This document shows, in pieces, positions 23,399-35,860 of a stretch of DNA of 64,000 bases. This DNA comes from Stachybotrys elegans (Eukaryota; Ascomycota; Sordariomycetes; Hypocreales; Stachybotryaceae). The DNA lies in NCBI GenBank assembly GCA_020746835.1, contig JAGPNK010000010.1, positions 744,001 through 808,000 of the forward strand, given 5' to 3'. The number at the start of each line of letters is the position of its first letter. The first letter of the stretch is position 1. A model generated the notes under the pieces. It searched no databases and was not told where the DNA came from. It was given only the letters and a program-made list of their open reading frames with translations. The position numbers and the translations under genes were made by a program.

Positions 23399-24293
23399 GC
23401 ACCTTGTCCGCGCCTGGGTTTCTTGACTACGGTTCCATGGCTGGGAGCCTCCGGTCTTGCAGGAAAAAAATGCATGCTTGATTTGGTGGAATATATTGCT
23501 ATTCCACACGAGGAAGCTGTGTATGCCCTAATTTCTGAGCCCAATAGCCCTTTCTATTCATCATTTCCCAGAAGAGCCCCCGACAGCATAGAACTCTCTT
23601 TCCAGTGGCGGGAGCTCGATAATACTTGAGCTCAACCCGATTTACACATGCGTCTGTTCCCTCCTGCCACTCAAGTAAGACAGTGGCCGCTGTCATTAAG
23701 TCGTTTTCATAATCCCATCTCCTTGAGGTCGTTGCGATCAAAGTGTCACAAGATGGAAGCAAGTTGCCCCTCCATCTCGTACCTTCCATGGCTGTGGGCG
23801 CCCACCCGCACTTGCCCCGCGCAGTGGCCCTTGCAAGTGTAGTGACGCAGCCTGCAGCCAAAACTTGCCCGTGTTGAGCAGGTGCGAGCCACTCGCGGGA
23901 CAGCCATGGATGGCAGGGCATGCACGAATGGGTGTTGGTGAATGGTCCGATCGACATGCAATTCAGCTTGTCCATACTACCTCATATCTACGTAATCTCC
24001 CAATCGACTCTCAGCTCTCGACCCTATCTTATCCTCATCCCAGGCAGACACAGCTGTTTCACCTGTTTCGGGCCTGTTCTATGCATGATATAATAATATA
24101 CATTGCTCGCCTTCTTCCGTCTGCAACCATCTTTCGACGAACAAGACGACTTACGCCTAATCCTAGTACCATCTCCCTCCTGCGCAGTACAAGAGCCGCT
24201 GAGCTCTTGAATCATTCACATAGTGTCTTTTCCACAAAATCAACCACCACGGCGTCCCTATCGGCCAACTCGCCGTCCGTGTCGGCCGTCAAG
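23399..24293. other. Spacer and 5' region of the DUF3632 gene
   Basis: Holds the SDR 3' region and the leader of the next gene. An in-frame ATG at 24081 would add 71 residues to the DUF3632 protein (see that entry). No separate gene is supported. Confidence 0.45.
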
Positions 24294-25171
24294 ATGACCG
24301 GCACTGGCACCGGCGAGATCATCGACCTGCACTCCCTGGCCGCCCGGGGCAGTTCCCAGCTCGACGCCCAGCTATTGGACATACTGGATGCCCACGTCAA
24401 TGCCTCCACACCACCCGACACTACGGCTGCCGAGTTGGACAAGCTATATCCTGCTGGCGCCAGCTCTGAGGATGCCGAGAACTTCTTATGGAACCTCTGG
24501 ACGCTGTTCGAGCGCGTGGTCCGCAAGATACCTGCGGGCGACGATCGCCACCAGGGACTCATTAGTGTTGTTGAGAAGCTCAAGTCTATTGACCGAGAGA
24601 CGATTCAGCTTTGGGGCAAGGATACCAAAGTCTGGTCCGATCTTCCAATGCTAGGACCGACGATGCGTGAAGCTTGGAATAGTACGTTGCAAGCCCCGAG
24701 TTACCTGACTAGCAACTGACCCGTCGTACAGCTCGTCCCGCGTTGGACGGCACTGGCCAGGATGCGTCTTCCATTGCAGAATGGGTCTCCCTCAACAGCT
24801 TCGCGGCTCGCGCGCTGAGCGCCTCTCTGCAACCGTGGGAGAACTTTGCCATCTGGGAGCTTCGCGCCGCCCTGGAGGAGACTTCCACCTCGTCTACGGC
24901 CCGAGACTCGAACCTCGCCTCCTCATCCGAGTGGTTCATCCACGCTGGCAAGGTGTTGTACGATCTGGGCCGCCATCCGGTTGAGTTGAGCGAGACAGAC
25001 GCCAGAGCTTTGAGAACGGGCGAACTGCTGGATGCGAAGCCGGGCTTTAGCGAGGAGCGGTGGAAGTTTTGGAGTGCAAAGATGAAGGAGATGGCTAAGC
25101 AAGCGGAGGCCAAGACACTCAAGGAGAGAGCGGAGAAGGCCCTGGACGTGATCATGGCCCTGGAGAAGTAG
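24294..25171 (+). CDS. DUF3632 family protein
   Basis: Fungus-specific family of unknown function. Exons are 24294-24681 and 24732-25171; the intron (GTACGT...TACAG) splits A|CT. The 275 aa product shows the family core FLWNLWTLFERVVRKIPAGD, then LWGKDTKVWSDLPMLGPTMREAWN ending exon 1. Exon 2 begins an all-helical half with WVSLNSFAARALS and WENFAIWELRAALE, and has a C-terminal Lys/Glu-rich helix. The chosen start gives MTGTGTGEIIDLHSLAARG. An in-frame ATG at 24081 would add 71 residues beginning MHDIIIYIARLLPSATIFRR, which could act as a mitochondrial presequence; I prefer the shorter form because the extension is Ser/Thr-rich and not recalled in relatives. It is convergent with the RING gene (204 bp). 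Confidence 0.85.
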
Positions 25172-25375
25172 GCGCCCGACGAGACGGGGAAACGCTTCGA
25201 TTATAGCTTTATCGGTGCAAGTATGAATAGAAATTTCCGCTTCGACTAATAGTACCTCGCTCGAAGAACTTGATATGCATGCCATGTAGTATGCCTTGAT
25301 AACTCCCCAAACACCAAATCGACATCTCGCCCAGCCCTTCCGATCAAGCCCGTCATTATTATTGTCCATGATGTC

Positions 25376-26072
25376 TCATGCGTACATCATGTCGCCGTCC
25401 TCCTCTTCGTCATCCTCTACCACAGGCACTTGCTTCTTCTTGCCCATCTCCTCTCTGCACATGGGGCAGGTGCCCTTGCTGCGCAGCCAGGGCCCGACAC
25501 ATTCGAGATCGAAGCGATGGCGGCCCTTGCAAGGCAGCTCCACAACCAGACACCACTGGTCCTCGAGGTAAGGGATCTTGCAGATGGCGCAGTCATCGTC
25601 CTTGGAAAGCGCCTTACGGTTTACGCGGTCGACGGTATCGAGGAACTCTTGGGAGACGCCGGGGAGCGTGGTCGGGGGCGCGTGAATGTCGTCGTCCAGC
25701 GTGACAATAAGACGCTCGAGAAAGTTCCGGTTGTCGTCGGTGGGCGCCGTGACCTGCAGCGTGCGCATCTGGTCCTGGAGCATGCGGTACAGCAGAGCAG
25801 TGTCGACGGGCGTCGGCGTGGCGTGGGGGTTGTGGTGCTGGTCGCGGGCGTCGGCGGACTCGGTCGACGGGTCGACAATGGAGTTGAGCAGGGAGAAGAA
25901 GGAGGCCATGTCGACGCGGCGGCCAGAGCTGCGGCCCTCTGCGAAGCGCACGTTGTGCTCGACTATAGGTTGTTAGTTTTTATTTTTTTATTTTTTTACT
26001 GATATACTTGATGGTGGGGTAAGGAGGAGGGGGGAGGAGACGTGAATACTGACTCTCGTACTGTGATGCCAT
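25376..26072 (-). CDS. RING-finger protein, putative E3 ubiquitin ligase
   Basis: A 201 aa protein from two exons: 26072-26054 (six codons plus one base) and 25962-25376; the intron GTCAGT...TATAG splits A|TC. The C-terminal RING spans about residues 135-185. It begins CAICKIPYLEDQ, continues PCKGRHRFDLEC and ends CPMC, i.e. a C3HC4 order with His only at position 4. After it come a GKKKQVPVV linker and an acidic DDEEEDGD tail. The N-terminal part has no known domain. The fold implies ubiquitin transfer to an unknown target. The tiny first exon is supported because exon 2 lacks an ATG before the conserved frame and the spliced start MASQYEIEHNVRF reads cleanly. Confidence 0.85.
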
Positions 26073-27077
26073 CGCGGAGGAAGGTAAATCTGAACAGATA
26101 GGTACAAAGTATGAGTAGGATTGAATTGATGGTGTAGCAAAGCGGCACTGGGTGGTGGTGCGACGTGGAGGTGAAGCTCCAGGCACCGGGTCTGCTGTCG
26201 CAAGCGCAGGGTACAAGCGGATTACGGGATTCAGAGTGGAGGGGCACATAGGTAGGGAAAGCTGGGATCTGTGGAGAGGTTGTGCCTACCCTGTATATAT
26301 CTATATTTCTTCAAGTCGATGAAATCTGCATGCATGCATGCATGCTGGGTTCTGGCAGAGGAGCTCGGTGACGTGCGTTTTCTGGAATGCCAAAGTAGGG
26401 CTGCCATTTGGTGACACCTATACCCGTACATATGTGCCTATTACATCGTTAATTGTTAATAGTAGGATAATTGTGGATGAATCGTGGCAACGTATTTAGA
26501 TTCAGGAATACACCAGGAACTACCCGTTGATCACCATACTATCTACCTACGTGCCTGCATTTAGATGGTCGCAAGCCCCCTTTCTCTCCTCCAACATCAT
26601 CCATCGGGACGATAGCTCACCAGCTCCAAAGCATCGGTACGAACCTCCCGCTCGGCCTCGGTGACGGATCAAAGGCCGATCGGCCCCACTACATCCCGTC
26701 CAAACCTCCCCCCCACGGAGGCATTTGCAAGGATCATTGATTATGGGCGACGGCGGCCTTTGCTGCTTGACTCAAACAGAAGCTTCCAGGGCCTCCCTCT
26801 CCGCCCGCCTGAACCACCCCTCCTCGCCCGCTCCCAGCGACCAATCGGCGCCAGTCGATAACGGGTTTCCCGCTCGAGGGGGGGGCGCGTTCTGCCTTTT
26901 GCCGTCTGCTCTGCAATGGAGGCTCCCGATATAAATCCATCCCATCTCACTAGTTCCATGGCGAAATCGCCATACTCGCTCCCTCGGCAGTATTCACGGA
27001 AACGCACCAAGGAAATTATAGACTGCATCTAGACTCATCGCTACATTTGCCTTCTTTGCCTTTCTGCACCTTCAGCC
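26073..27077. other. Divergent region between the RING gene and riboflavin kinase
   Basis: About 1 kb shared upstream DNA for the two outward-facing genes. A GCATGCATGCATGCATGC repeat (about 26,327-26,344) and a G-rich run near 26,880 are the only structures seen. No gene is supported. Confidence 0.5.
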
Positions 27078-27835
27078 ATGCCCGGCCGCCCAGAGATTGT
27101 CGGCCCCGAGAGCGGCCCCGAGCCTCCCTTCCCATACAGGATGGCCGACGCCGTCATCATGGAGAAGCAGCGCGGCCGCAACGATGTACGCCATCGGCCT
27201 TGACCCTTCCCCCAAACCCGCCAACCGCACGCGTCCCCTGCTGATGTCCCGATCCTTCCCTCTTCCAGCTCGGCGTCCGAACCGCCAACCTCGACATCCA
27301 CAAGCCGCCGTCCGCCTACCTCGAGGCGCCCTGCCCGCCCTTCGACGACATCCCCTCGGGCATCTACTTTGGCTACGCCTCCGTCGCCCTGCCCGCCTCG
27401 CACCCGGACAAGCCGCCCGGCGCCGCGCCCGGCGACTTCACCGTGTACCCCATGGCCATGTCGATCGGCTACAACCCCCATTACGGCAACAAGGAGCGCA
27501 GCGCCGAGGTCCACTTCCTGCACAACTTTGAGCTCGACTTTTACGGCTCCTACATGCGCGTCCTCATCCTCGGCTTCATCCGCGAGGAGCGCAAGTACGA
27601 CTCTACGCAGGAACTCATCGACGACATCATGTTCGACATCAAGGTCACCAAGAAGAGCCTCAGCAGGACCGGCTGGTCCCCGAAGCAGGGCCAAGTCGTC
27701 TGGCACAGCAAGACCGACGACGGGAGCCCTGCGCCTAGGCAGCCCGACGAGGATGAGAACTATGGCAACGTCGATGGCAAGCTCGATATCAGCTGGCTTG
27801 TTGAACCACTGCCGCCCAATTGGGACAAGAAGTAG
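27078..27835 (+). CDS. FMN1: Riboflavin kinase (FMN1-like), divergent nucleotide loop
   Basis: Riboflavin kinase makes FMN from riboflavin and ATP. Exons are 27078-27185 and 27269-27835; 224 aa. The N-terminus GRPEIVGPESGPEPPFP is the hallmark of fungal FMN1. Core elements kept are TAN (Thr and Asn bind Mg-nucleotide), DIPSGIYFGYAS, YPMAMSIGYNPHYGN, the catalytic-base Glu in RSAEVHFLHNF, FYGSYMRVLILGFIREE and DIKVTKKSL. What differs is the glycine-rich loop: family members read GFGRGSKELGIPTAN, whereas here the same span is EKQRGRND-LGVRTAN, so three loop residues and the Pro of PTAN are changed. The intron falls in this loop (GAT|CTC, phase 0). It is either a functional divergent enzyme or a paralogue. 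Confidence 0.85.
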
Positions 27836-28306
27836 GGTCGCAAAGGGCGAGAAAGAAGAAGTAAAGAAGAAATGACAGACAAGCCGGGGGGGGAAAAAAA
27901 GAAAAAGAAATTCTAACAGTCTCATGGGAGTAGACCAAGCGTGGCGTATATAGCTCGGCGATCATGATCCAGAAGGCTTTCATACTTGTATTTTCCTAGC
28001 TCTATCAGTCCCCTCGGGTATCGTGCCAGGTTCCTTATCCTTTCCCAATGAGAAAAACCAAACAATATGAACAATTAACCCCATATTCTAAGTCGGCAGA
28101 GATCGTTCACCCGTCGCACGAGCAGCTAGCCCACTGGCCGCTGCTCACCTTCATAGTTCGCGTTGACGGAAGTAAGAAAAGAGAATCAAAAAGAAAAGAA
28201 AAGAAGCGCAGAAAGATCAACCGGCAACCATGCCAACACCATTTTATGTCCATACCCATACCAGAACCTGTATATGCTGCGCACTGGGGTTTTCATCTGC
28301 TCATTC
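27836..28306. other. Convergent 3' region between FMN1 and ERT1
   Basis: Tail-to-tail spacer of 471 bp with A-rich tracts (27,890-27,910 and 28,180-28,205) that may form the 3' ends of both transcripts. No gene is seen. Confidence 0.45.
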
Positions 28307-30552
28307 TTACACCGCCAACTGATGCGGCTCTTGATTTGGATGACTGGCGTAGTACCTGGGGAGGAACTGAAGGTGTGGCACGTCAGCAAGGATCGGCTAT
28401 ATCGGCCAGCCAGCCAGGCCAGCCCTGTCGTCGAGTGAGGGGTACTTACATTGATGATGATCATCATGGGAATGTCGAAAACATCGCGCTTGATGGTCCA
28501 GCAATACGTGCAGTCCACCTTGCCGTCCTTTTCAATCCTCGCGATGCCGTGCTCACTGTCAATTCGTGTTACACGACTGCCCAGTATGCCCGGCTTTGAC
28601 TCGGCCTGCGCCGGTCCTGACTTGGCGGCCGCGCCGTCGCTTGGCCGGTACTTCATCAATCGACAGCTCCTCTGCACCCGACCGCGGCTGTCCTCAAAGG
28701 CGAGCTGCGCAAAGTCGCGGTAGAACTCCACGACACTGTCGTCATCCATGAGCTCCGCGAGGAACACGGGCTGTGGCCATCCGTGTGAGTCCGTAGTGGT
28801 GATGGAACGACCGCCATCGCCGCGCACCGCCTCAGGGCTCTGTGCTGTAGCCGCGGAAGGGCGAGTGTACATGTTTCGGTTCGGCTCTTGGCCCAGCAGG
28901 ATCTCCTGCGTCCATCCAGTGAGCGCGATGAACTCCTTGTTGACAGCTGCTACCTCGCCGGTCCTGCGGCATACAATGGTGGGGGCGCAGCAATGCTGCA
29001 AGAAATCATTGAACTCGACCAGCGTGCGTTGGAAGCATTTCTCCATGAAGATCAAGTCTTCCCGAGTCAAGTCCTTGGTGCAGGCGATGAACGACGGGCG
29101 AATCTCGCCCAGCGCCCTGGCAATCTTGAGGAGCTTGTTCGAAGGAAAGCGCTTGCGCAGGAATGACAACATGTTATGAAAGCCAGCCGTGTACGGATAC
29201 GGCTCCTTGACGCTCTCATATATAGAGGCCGAATCCCGCTGCCTCTTGCCGAGTATGGACTGGCCTGGCCTGGAGGCCTTCTGCTTCGGCCGAGGCGCTG
29301 TCGACATCACCGGTAGGCCATGAAAGGCTCCGGGCTTTGGTGAGCCCTCGAGCGCGCTCGTCGGCTGCGGGCTGGAAGTGTTGTCCGTGCTAGGGCTGGC
29401 GAGATTGTTGGGCCCAGCCGCGATGGCGTATGCGTGAGGGAGACCGTGCTGCAGGTTGCCCTGGGCATATGTGGAGGCCGCCCGCTCGGCGCCAGAATAA
29501 TCACCCCCGAGCAGACTGCCACTCTCAAAAGACGGATTGGTGCCGTTGCCAAACATGGCGGTGTAGGCAGCCTCATGGGTTGGGGTCTGAGCCAAGGGGT
29601 TCTCCCGAGGAGGTGTATCTGCTCCCAGACCCATCTTGTTGAGAATTCCAAACTCCCATCCGGCATACTGGCTGCCAAAGTTGAGACCCTCGAGGTCAAA
29701 GTTGTACAGCGCAGGGTTGCTGGGATCGAAGAGGGCATTGAAGTCCATTGGGCTAGTCATGGGAATGTTTCCGTTCATCTGCCCCTGCCCGCTGGATGCG
29801 GGCGTCTGGAACGACGGCGACACTGGCGATGCCTGAGGATTGAAGGTCATGCTGTCCGTCAGGGCCACGGAGCTCTGGGTGTTGGGCGTGTAGACTGGAT
29901 ACGTAGTAGCGCCACCCGCCTGAGAGAAGAATGCGTTGCTCTGCGTCGTCGACACCGTGTTGTCTGAAGCTATGGAATCATGACGATGCCCATTGGAGCG
30001 AGCGGCGCCTGCATTCTGATTGAAGTTGGGACCCAGAACGGGCCCAAGAGCTTCGGGAGGAGCATCATGAAGATACTTGGCCTTTTTGCGGACGCCGTCC
30101 TGGCAAGCATCGGCGAGACCCCGCTTGATGCAGCGCTTGCACGGCCTCTCATCACCTATGTCGACCCAGTTAGCTGGTTACCGTCCCAACGGGCAGGCAT
30201 CGCCATGCATGAAGGAGCATGGCGAACGTCGACATGAAGCATGCTCGACTTGCACCTGCCGGCTGTCAAGGCCCGGTAAAGACTGGCACAAAGGCTTACC
30301 ACATGTGAGATGGGCTCTCTGGCAGGCATAACAGGCCCTCCTGGCCTTCTTTCTGCGAGGCCTCAAGGGATCCTTGGGATCATACTTCTTCTTGGGCTCG
30401 CCTGAAGCGTTGACGGAGCTTGCGTCGGCCATCTTCTCGTCTTCGTCGTCTTCGTCGTCGTCTTTGACTGCAGACTCCGGCTCGTCTTCGTTCTCGTTCT
30501 CAGACAGGGGCTCCGAAGCCTCGGCCCCATTCCCTTCGATTTCCACGGGCAT
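28307..30552 (-). CDS. ERT1: Zn2Cys6/PAS transcription activator of gluconeogenesis (ERT1/AcuK family)
   Basis: Activator of gluconeogenic genes on non-fermentable carbon (known for Aspergillus AcuK/AcuM and yeast Ert1). Exons are 30552-30300, 30155-28450 and 28366-28307; 672 aa. The Zn2Cys6 cluster has Cys74, 77, 84, 90, 93 and 102 and is split by intron 1 after Cys84. It is preceded by the family linker [20 protein letters not shown] and followed by the signature [21 protein letters not shown] central Ser/Pro/Gln-rich region (about 110-400) is followed by a conserved block and a PAS domain (about 460-540) with [14 protein letters not shown]. Intron 2 joins MMIIIN to FLPRYYAS; ignoring it gives a false C-terminus. 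The acidic N-terminus (DDDEDDEDE) may be an activation region. Distinguishing AcuK from AcuM needs a tree. Confidence 0.9.
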
Positions 30553-33500
30553 TGTGTCTTGGTTTTATATTGCAAGCCTCTTCTGGGGTATCCTCCTCGC
30601 AGACGCGTGATGTGGGCTTGCCGCCTCCGCAGAATGGGCTGAAGCGTCGAGCTTCCCTGTTTTGAGCAACACGAGCTGTCCAGGTTCTCCGGCTCTCCAG
30701 AATCCTGCCTGCCTGCTCCAACCAATGTTCCTTGCGAAACCACACCAGCTGAGCGCCTCTGTGGTACAAGACAGTAGGAATCGGCAGCTCAGAGATGGTG
30801 GGGAGGGGACTCGTCGAGGGCCCTGCCTTGTCTGCGCAACCAGCGCTCGCTCGCTGCTGCTCTGCTACGTAGGCCCGGTTGCGTCTCTGGCGGGATGAGA
30901 TGTACCGGGGTAGGGCCTGTAAGGTCCTCCTCAGGCGCCTCGTTGGTATGGAGGTACACGATGCAGGTCGAGTAGGTTACCGAAAGGGTAGGTTGGGCGT
31001 CGACGGTTTACTCGTGTTCCAGGGGTCGAATGGAACTCGGGCTGTAGCACAACGGCGGCGGCGTTCTCGTGAGACAGGACGGGTGACAGTCAATATAGTG
31101 GCGTCGGCGGCGTCGGCGGGAATTGGGGGTTTGCCGATCTCTGTACGGCTGGATAGAGCACTCGGATGCGAAATCGGTCGTCGAGAGAGCAGGCTTAGTC
31201 GTGCTAAACGAGAGGGCCTGGCGGGATGCACGCAGCCGATGCGCTTTGTCTGCTGCTGGTAAATCGTTTCTGGGAGAGGTCGATTGGCGCGGCGCAAAGA
31301 GGAGGAGAGTAACGAGCGGGTTGTTGGTTGAGGAGGCGCACGCGACCAGGTCGAGGCTGGGCGGGTTGAAAGATGCCGGACACGGCCCGCTTGTGACGGC
31401 CGGTATACGGCGGGAAGAAGTCCGCGGGAGGGAGGGGTGGAAAAAAAAAGTCAAGCAAAAGGCAGCGCACGGTGTTATTCCGTTTGCCTTGGGTTGTTGC
31501 GCTCGAGCACAATCGAAGAGCAAATGGGTTTCGAGGGGGGGAAAAAGGTCAGAAAGTTGAGTCGAATAAACCGCAATCGACGATGGGTTTCAGTGGTCGT
31601 TGAGTTTCGCTGCTGCCGAGAATGCAAGAAAAAAAAAAAGCACGGGCAGTCCATCCATCCATCCGGGGCAGGGCACCACAGCACTACCTACCTGCACTGG
31701 AGCCCGCCTTTTGACCCGATCGTACCTAGACAGAGGGAAAGCTGGCGTCGGAGGGAAGCCGAACCAGCCCGCCCAGTCCAACTCAGGCCAAGGTAATGCC
31801 TCTCTTCTCTACCTACCTGTATCTTGGGTGATTTGCAGATGCTGTGCCCAGCGTAGACGCTGCGGGGTTATCCTTAGTGGGAGTTTTAGTGGGAGGGCCA
31901 AGGAAGGAGCCAAGCAGGCAACGTAGAGAGGTCAGGGAAGGAGTCATCATCACTCACAGGCAGGCGGGCATCCTATCCAAGCCAAGATGACAGTCTCATT
32001 AGTACCTAGGCTCTTACCATATTTAGGTAACAATTAGCAAATAGAAGGAGCACTTGCGGTTGCTGGCAGGATCGGCAATTGCCAAAAGTCGACTCTGCAC
32101 TGCAGCGACCAACTTTGGGCTTTGCAAGCCGCTTTTCCCGGCTTGATGATGATAGCTTCACTTGTCATTCCAGGTGTTTGCTGCCTCATCGTCTCGCCAT
32201 CCCTGGCATACCCTGGCAAGCCTGGTTCCAGCTGCCTGCCCACCATGTTTGCGCGCGTTTGCGCTACCCCCATGACCTTAAATCGGGGTGCTGCCTATCC
32301 TCATTGGCACGGCCAGCATTGCTCCGATAACCACGTCCAAGACCCAAGGTCCCTTATTTTCTCGCAGTTTCCTGCCAATGAAACCTCGTGCAAAGCACAC
32401 CACACTCTCTGCATGCATGCAGGACGATCGCCAATACATGCCAGCGCTTCCAGCCCGCCCTGGCATGTGAGGGCAGATCGGTATCGTATTGCATTTCTCA
32501 AGTACCTTGCTCGATTGCTTATGGCACGGCACCTGCCCGAAATGCCAAGCCTGCGCCCTGCCATTAGCCGTTTCCCATGCCGCTTTTCATCCTGTCACCA
32601 GCGACAGCTTATGTGCAGCGTCATCCATCCATGGGTGGTTCCTCAACTCCTTCCCCCCCATTTCGCCATAACCGAGATGCCGAACAGCGCCCGGCTCCCG
32701 GCTCTTTTGCGCCCAGCATTCTCATGTCCCGCTCGTATCGTCGGCTGCATCTGACTGAATGTAACATCCTCATCCAGCCAGAGACATGCCATCTGCCTGC
32801 CGCCTTGACGCTGATCCAAAAATATCACGCCCTTTTCCCCCTCTCTTTCATCTCTTCTTCTTTGTACACACGGGCTCATGCCTCGGCTACTCGCATCAAT
32901 GCCTAAGTCCCCCCCCTCCCCCCGTATTGTAATGCAGCTTCTGCGTATGCGTGTGTATGCATGTGCCTATATTCAAATTTTGTCTATTTGCCTGCCGTGC
33001 AACGACAGCCAAGCTGAGCATCCCTGCATCGCTCGGATCTATTGGCAACTAGAGCCTGCAGTATTATGTGGCGTTGCATTGTCACCTCCCAGTCATCTCT
33101 TATCACAGTGCTTGGCTCATCTGTCCCAAAAGCCCTCGTTGAACGACATGCCTGCCTGATTTTTCCAGTCTGTGGATGTATGTATGCATTATGTATGCTC
33201 TATATCTATGGGTATATGCAGCGCTTCGCAAGTTTTCCTCCAATTACCACGCTCTCTCCCCTCTCCCTCGCGTGCGCCCCGCGCCATCTGAGAGACACCC
33301 CTTGGCAGCTGTCGCGTGATGTATTCGACGTCACCGTCTTGTCCCTCTGTCGTGTCGACTATTGCGAGTGGACGGCTGTACTCCCACGAGCCGAAACAGA
33401 TCCATCAAGCCAAGCGACTCAAGCGACGGCGTGGGTGCGGGCCGTCCCTCGTATAGACCAAGACGAGCCTTCTTTCCATACGGCCAGTCTCGTCATATGT

Positions 33501-33575
33501 GTAAACGATGCTTCTGTGGTGCCGTCGTACTGAGAAGCAACTCAATTAAACCCCGGTAGACGTAGACGAACATGC
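30553..33575. other. Three-kilobase gene-free region upstream of ERT1
   Basis: It lies between the ERT1 start (minus) and the 3' end of the MFS gene (minus). Open frames are Arg/Ser/Pro-rich or short and do not resemble proteins. 30.6-31.5 kb is probably ERT1 leader and promoter. A CCATCCATCCATCC repeat occurs near 31,650. The rest (31.8-33.5 kb) has only scattered pyrimidine tracts. Confidence 0.5.
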
Positions 33576-35860
33576 CTAACTCTTGGCGTATCGGCTCTTT
33601 GCCCTCCATTTCTTGCCATACCGGAAGAAAAGATATGGGAAGGGCATCATGGCAACCGTCAGGAACCCGAGTAGCGAGGTGGCCCAGGGGTAGCCCAGTG
33701 TCTCAAACATCTGATTTCCGAACAACGGGAAAGCAGCTGCAGCTCGTCAGCTTCGGCCAATCCTACCAGCATGGGATGCAATTTCGCCACTTACTCGCGA
33801 AAAGACACCGCACAAACGTGTTGGCTGCGAGCGCACTCGCAGCATATGCCGGATATGCATCGACCTGAGCAGCCTGAGGTTAGACACGCCGTTCCCAGCA
33901 GATGCGAATAGTGTGGGGGATGGGAGGGGGAAAGAGGGGCAAGGGGATGTTGAGTAACTCACCAAGAATGTAAAAATGCCCGAGTAGCTCATCGTCGTCC
34001 TACGGAAGAATGATACGTCAGTCCAAACTGTCTCAAGAAACCCTTGCCTCCACCACGACAGCGGCGCCTCGGTGATCTGGACAAAGCCACATTGCCGTCA
34101 GGTCGGCGACCTCAGGGCCACCGCCTAGGGACTTTGTACGACACAAGACCCTCTGGGCTGCGAAGTCATCGTCGCACAGCTGCGGAGAAGGAGATGGTCC
34201 CTGGGAAGCGATGCGCGGTCCACGGCCAATTCCCGGTATCGCAGCATCAATATCCCAACCCCCCTTTCTCCTCTCGACTCTCGAGTCCTGTGCGCGCAGA
34301 GGTGGAAAAGAGGGGGTAAGAAAGAAAGAAAAAAAAGACAAAAGATTGACACAACTTACCCGGCTCCAAAGATGGCAGACCCAATGATCGGCACGATCCA
34401 GTGCACCGAGGGGAAGGTTGTCCATCCAAACATGAACAATCCGATGGGTACGAGGAACGAGCCCATGATGACAGGCGGGAGGCGAAACTCGGGCTCGCTT
34501 TGACCCTGCTCAGTCTTTGCGATGAGCTGCATCCGCACCCGATGCCACAGTGGGTATGTCATGACTCCGGCCACCATGCCGACGCCCAGCCCCACGAAGG
34601 TGAAGCCGACCTGCCAGAGGTTGAACCCGTTGTTTTCCCGGAAGACGAGCGGGAAGACGCCGAAGAAGAGGTACAGAATTCCCAGGAGAATGGCGGAGTA
34701 GATGCAGAGGTTGAGAACCATGAATTCGAACGTCAGCAGCTGAAACGGCCGCAGCAGAGAGAGGCCGACAGCCGTCAGTACGGATCGCTGCACCTTCTCT
34801 CCTGGGCCATGCCACCTATCATCGCCCGTCTGCTCTCGCATCTTCTGGGCCTTTTTCCTAAGAATGATGGGATCTGCAGCCATGTCAGCTTATACACCAA
34901 TGCTGTCTGTCGTCAGGGAGCCTACGGTATGTCTCCGGCACCAGGACAGCAATGGCCACAAGCAGGACGAATGCCCAGATCAAGAGGACATAAAATGTCC
35001 ACCGCCAGTCGGTGTAATAGTTGATGAAGCCACCGATCAACGGACCCACGCTGGGACCGATGAAGGGCGCAATCGTGAAGAGCGCCATGGGCGCGGGGAG
35101 CTCGTGCTGCGCAAACAGGTCGCCGACGGTGCCTCCCGACACGGCCAGAAAGGTGCTGCCGGCGAAGGCGTTGAAGAATCGGCTCACAATCATGGTCTGT
35201 ATGTTCTGGCACACGGCCTGCGGGATGATCCAGATGACATACAGCGACCACGACACGATGTAGATGGGCCGCCGGCCATAGAACTCACTTAGCGGGCCGA
35301 AGAACATGGGCCCCAGGCTGATACCGAGGACGAAGGAGCTAAGTCCCAGCACCGAGACGATCCTCGAGTTGTGGAACTCGGCCTCTAGCTGCTGGTACGT
35401 CGATGTGTATATCGAACTGGCGCAGGTCCTACCGTGTGTGTCAGTCACCAGGCTTCCTTTGATAGTGGGATAGGCTGGGTTGGTTCGGTTTCGTCACATA
35501 CACGCAGAAACTCGCTGTGACGGCAATGAGTGTAATCATCCATTTGCGAGCCTTCCCGAAGCTTCGTGGACAGAGGGGGTCGCTGTCGCCACCGTCCCAG
35601 CTAACCTCGAACTCGTCCTTGTCGGTCTGGCCATGATGCTGCTCGACGTCATCCTCGGGGGCTGCATCATCTACGCCGTACCCGTTCTGTGAGCGCACCC
35701 TATGGATGCTTTGCGAAGCGCGACTTGCGCGGGACTGATTTTTCGACAATTGCGTCTCGTCATTGGTGTTGGTGGTGGTGGTGGCGGCTTCCAGCTCGAG
35801 CTGCTCAAACTTGTCGTCGTCGGCCGGGCTCGGCGGCGTCTGGCTGGGTGCTACAACCAT
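33576..35860 (-). CDS. MFS transporter, DHA1 drug/polyamine-proton antiporter type
   Basis: A plasma-membrane exporter of the DHA1 group (Flu1/Tpo1-like), expected to have 12 membrane segments. Six exons: 35860-35502, 35428-34926, 34873-34360, 33999-33963, 33864-33795 and 33736-33576; 547 aa. The cytosolic N-terminus (1-105) is acidic with a TTTTNTN run. TM1 starts at MITLIAVTASF; the loop motif GPLSEFYGRRPIY (motif A) follows TM2; the motif C region GTVGDLFAQHELPAPMALF and VGPLIGG lie in TM4-TM5. The long central loop carries RKKAQKMREQTGD. The last three small exons rebuild MSYSGIFTFL-VDAYPAYAASALAAN-TFVR, a conserved DHA1 block. The C-terminus is FFRYGKEWRAKSRYAKS. Substrate unknown. A TATA box precedes it. 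Confidence 0.92.

Noticed and set aside
22571..23509. 312-codon open frame antisense to the SDR gene
   Set aside because: It mirrors a strongly GC3-biased gene; its Gly/Arg/Val-rich translation has no protein character, while the sense strand encodes a clear SDR.
31008..31523. 171-codon minus-strand open frame upstream of ERT1
   Set aside because: Ser/Pro/Arg-rich; best explained as ERT1 leader sequence.
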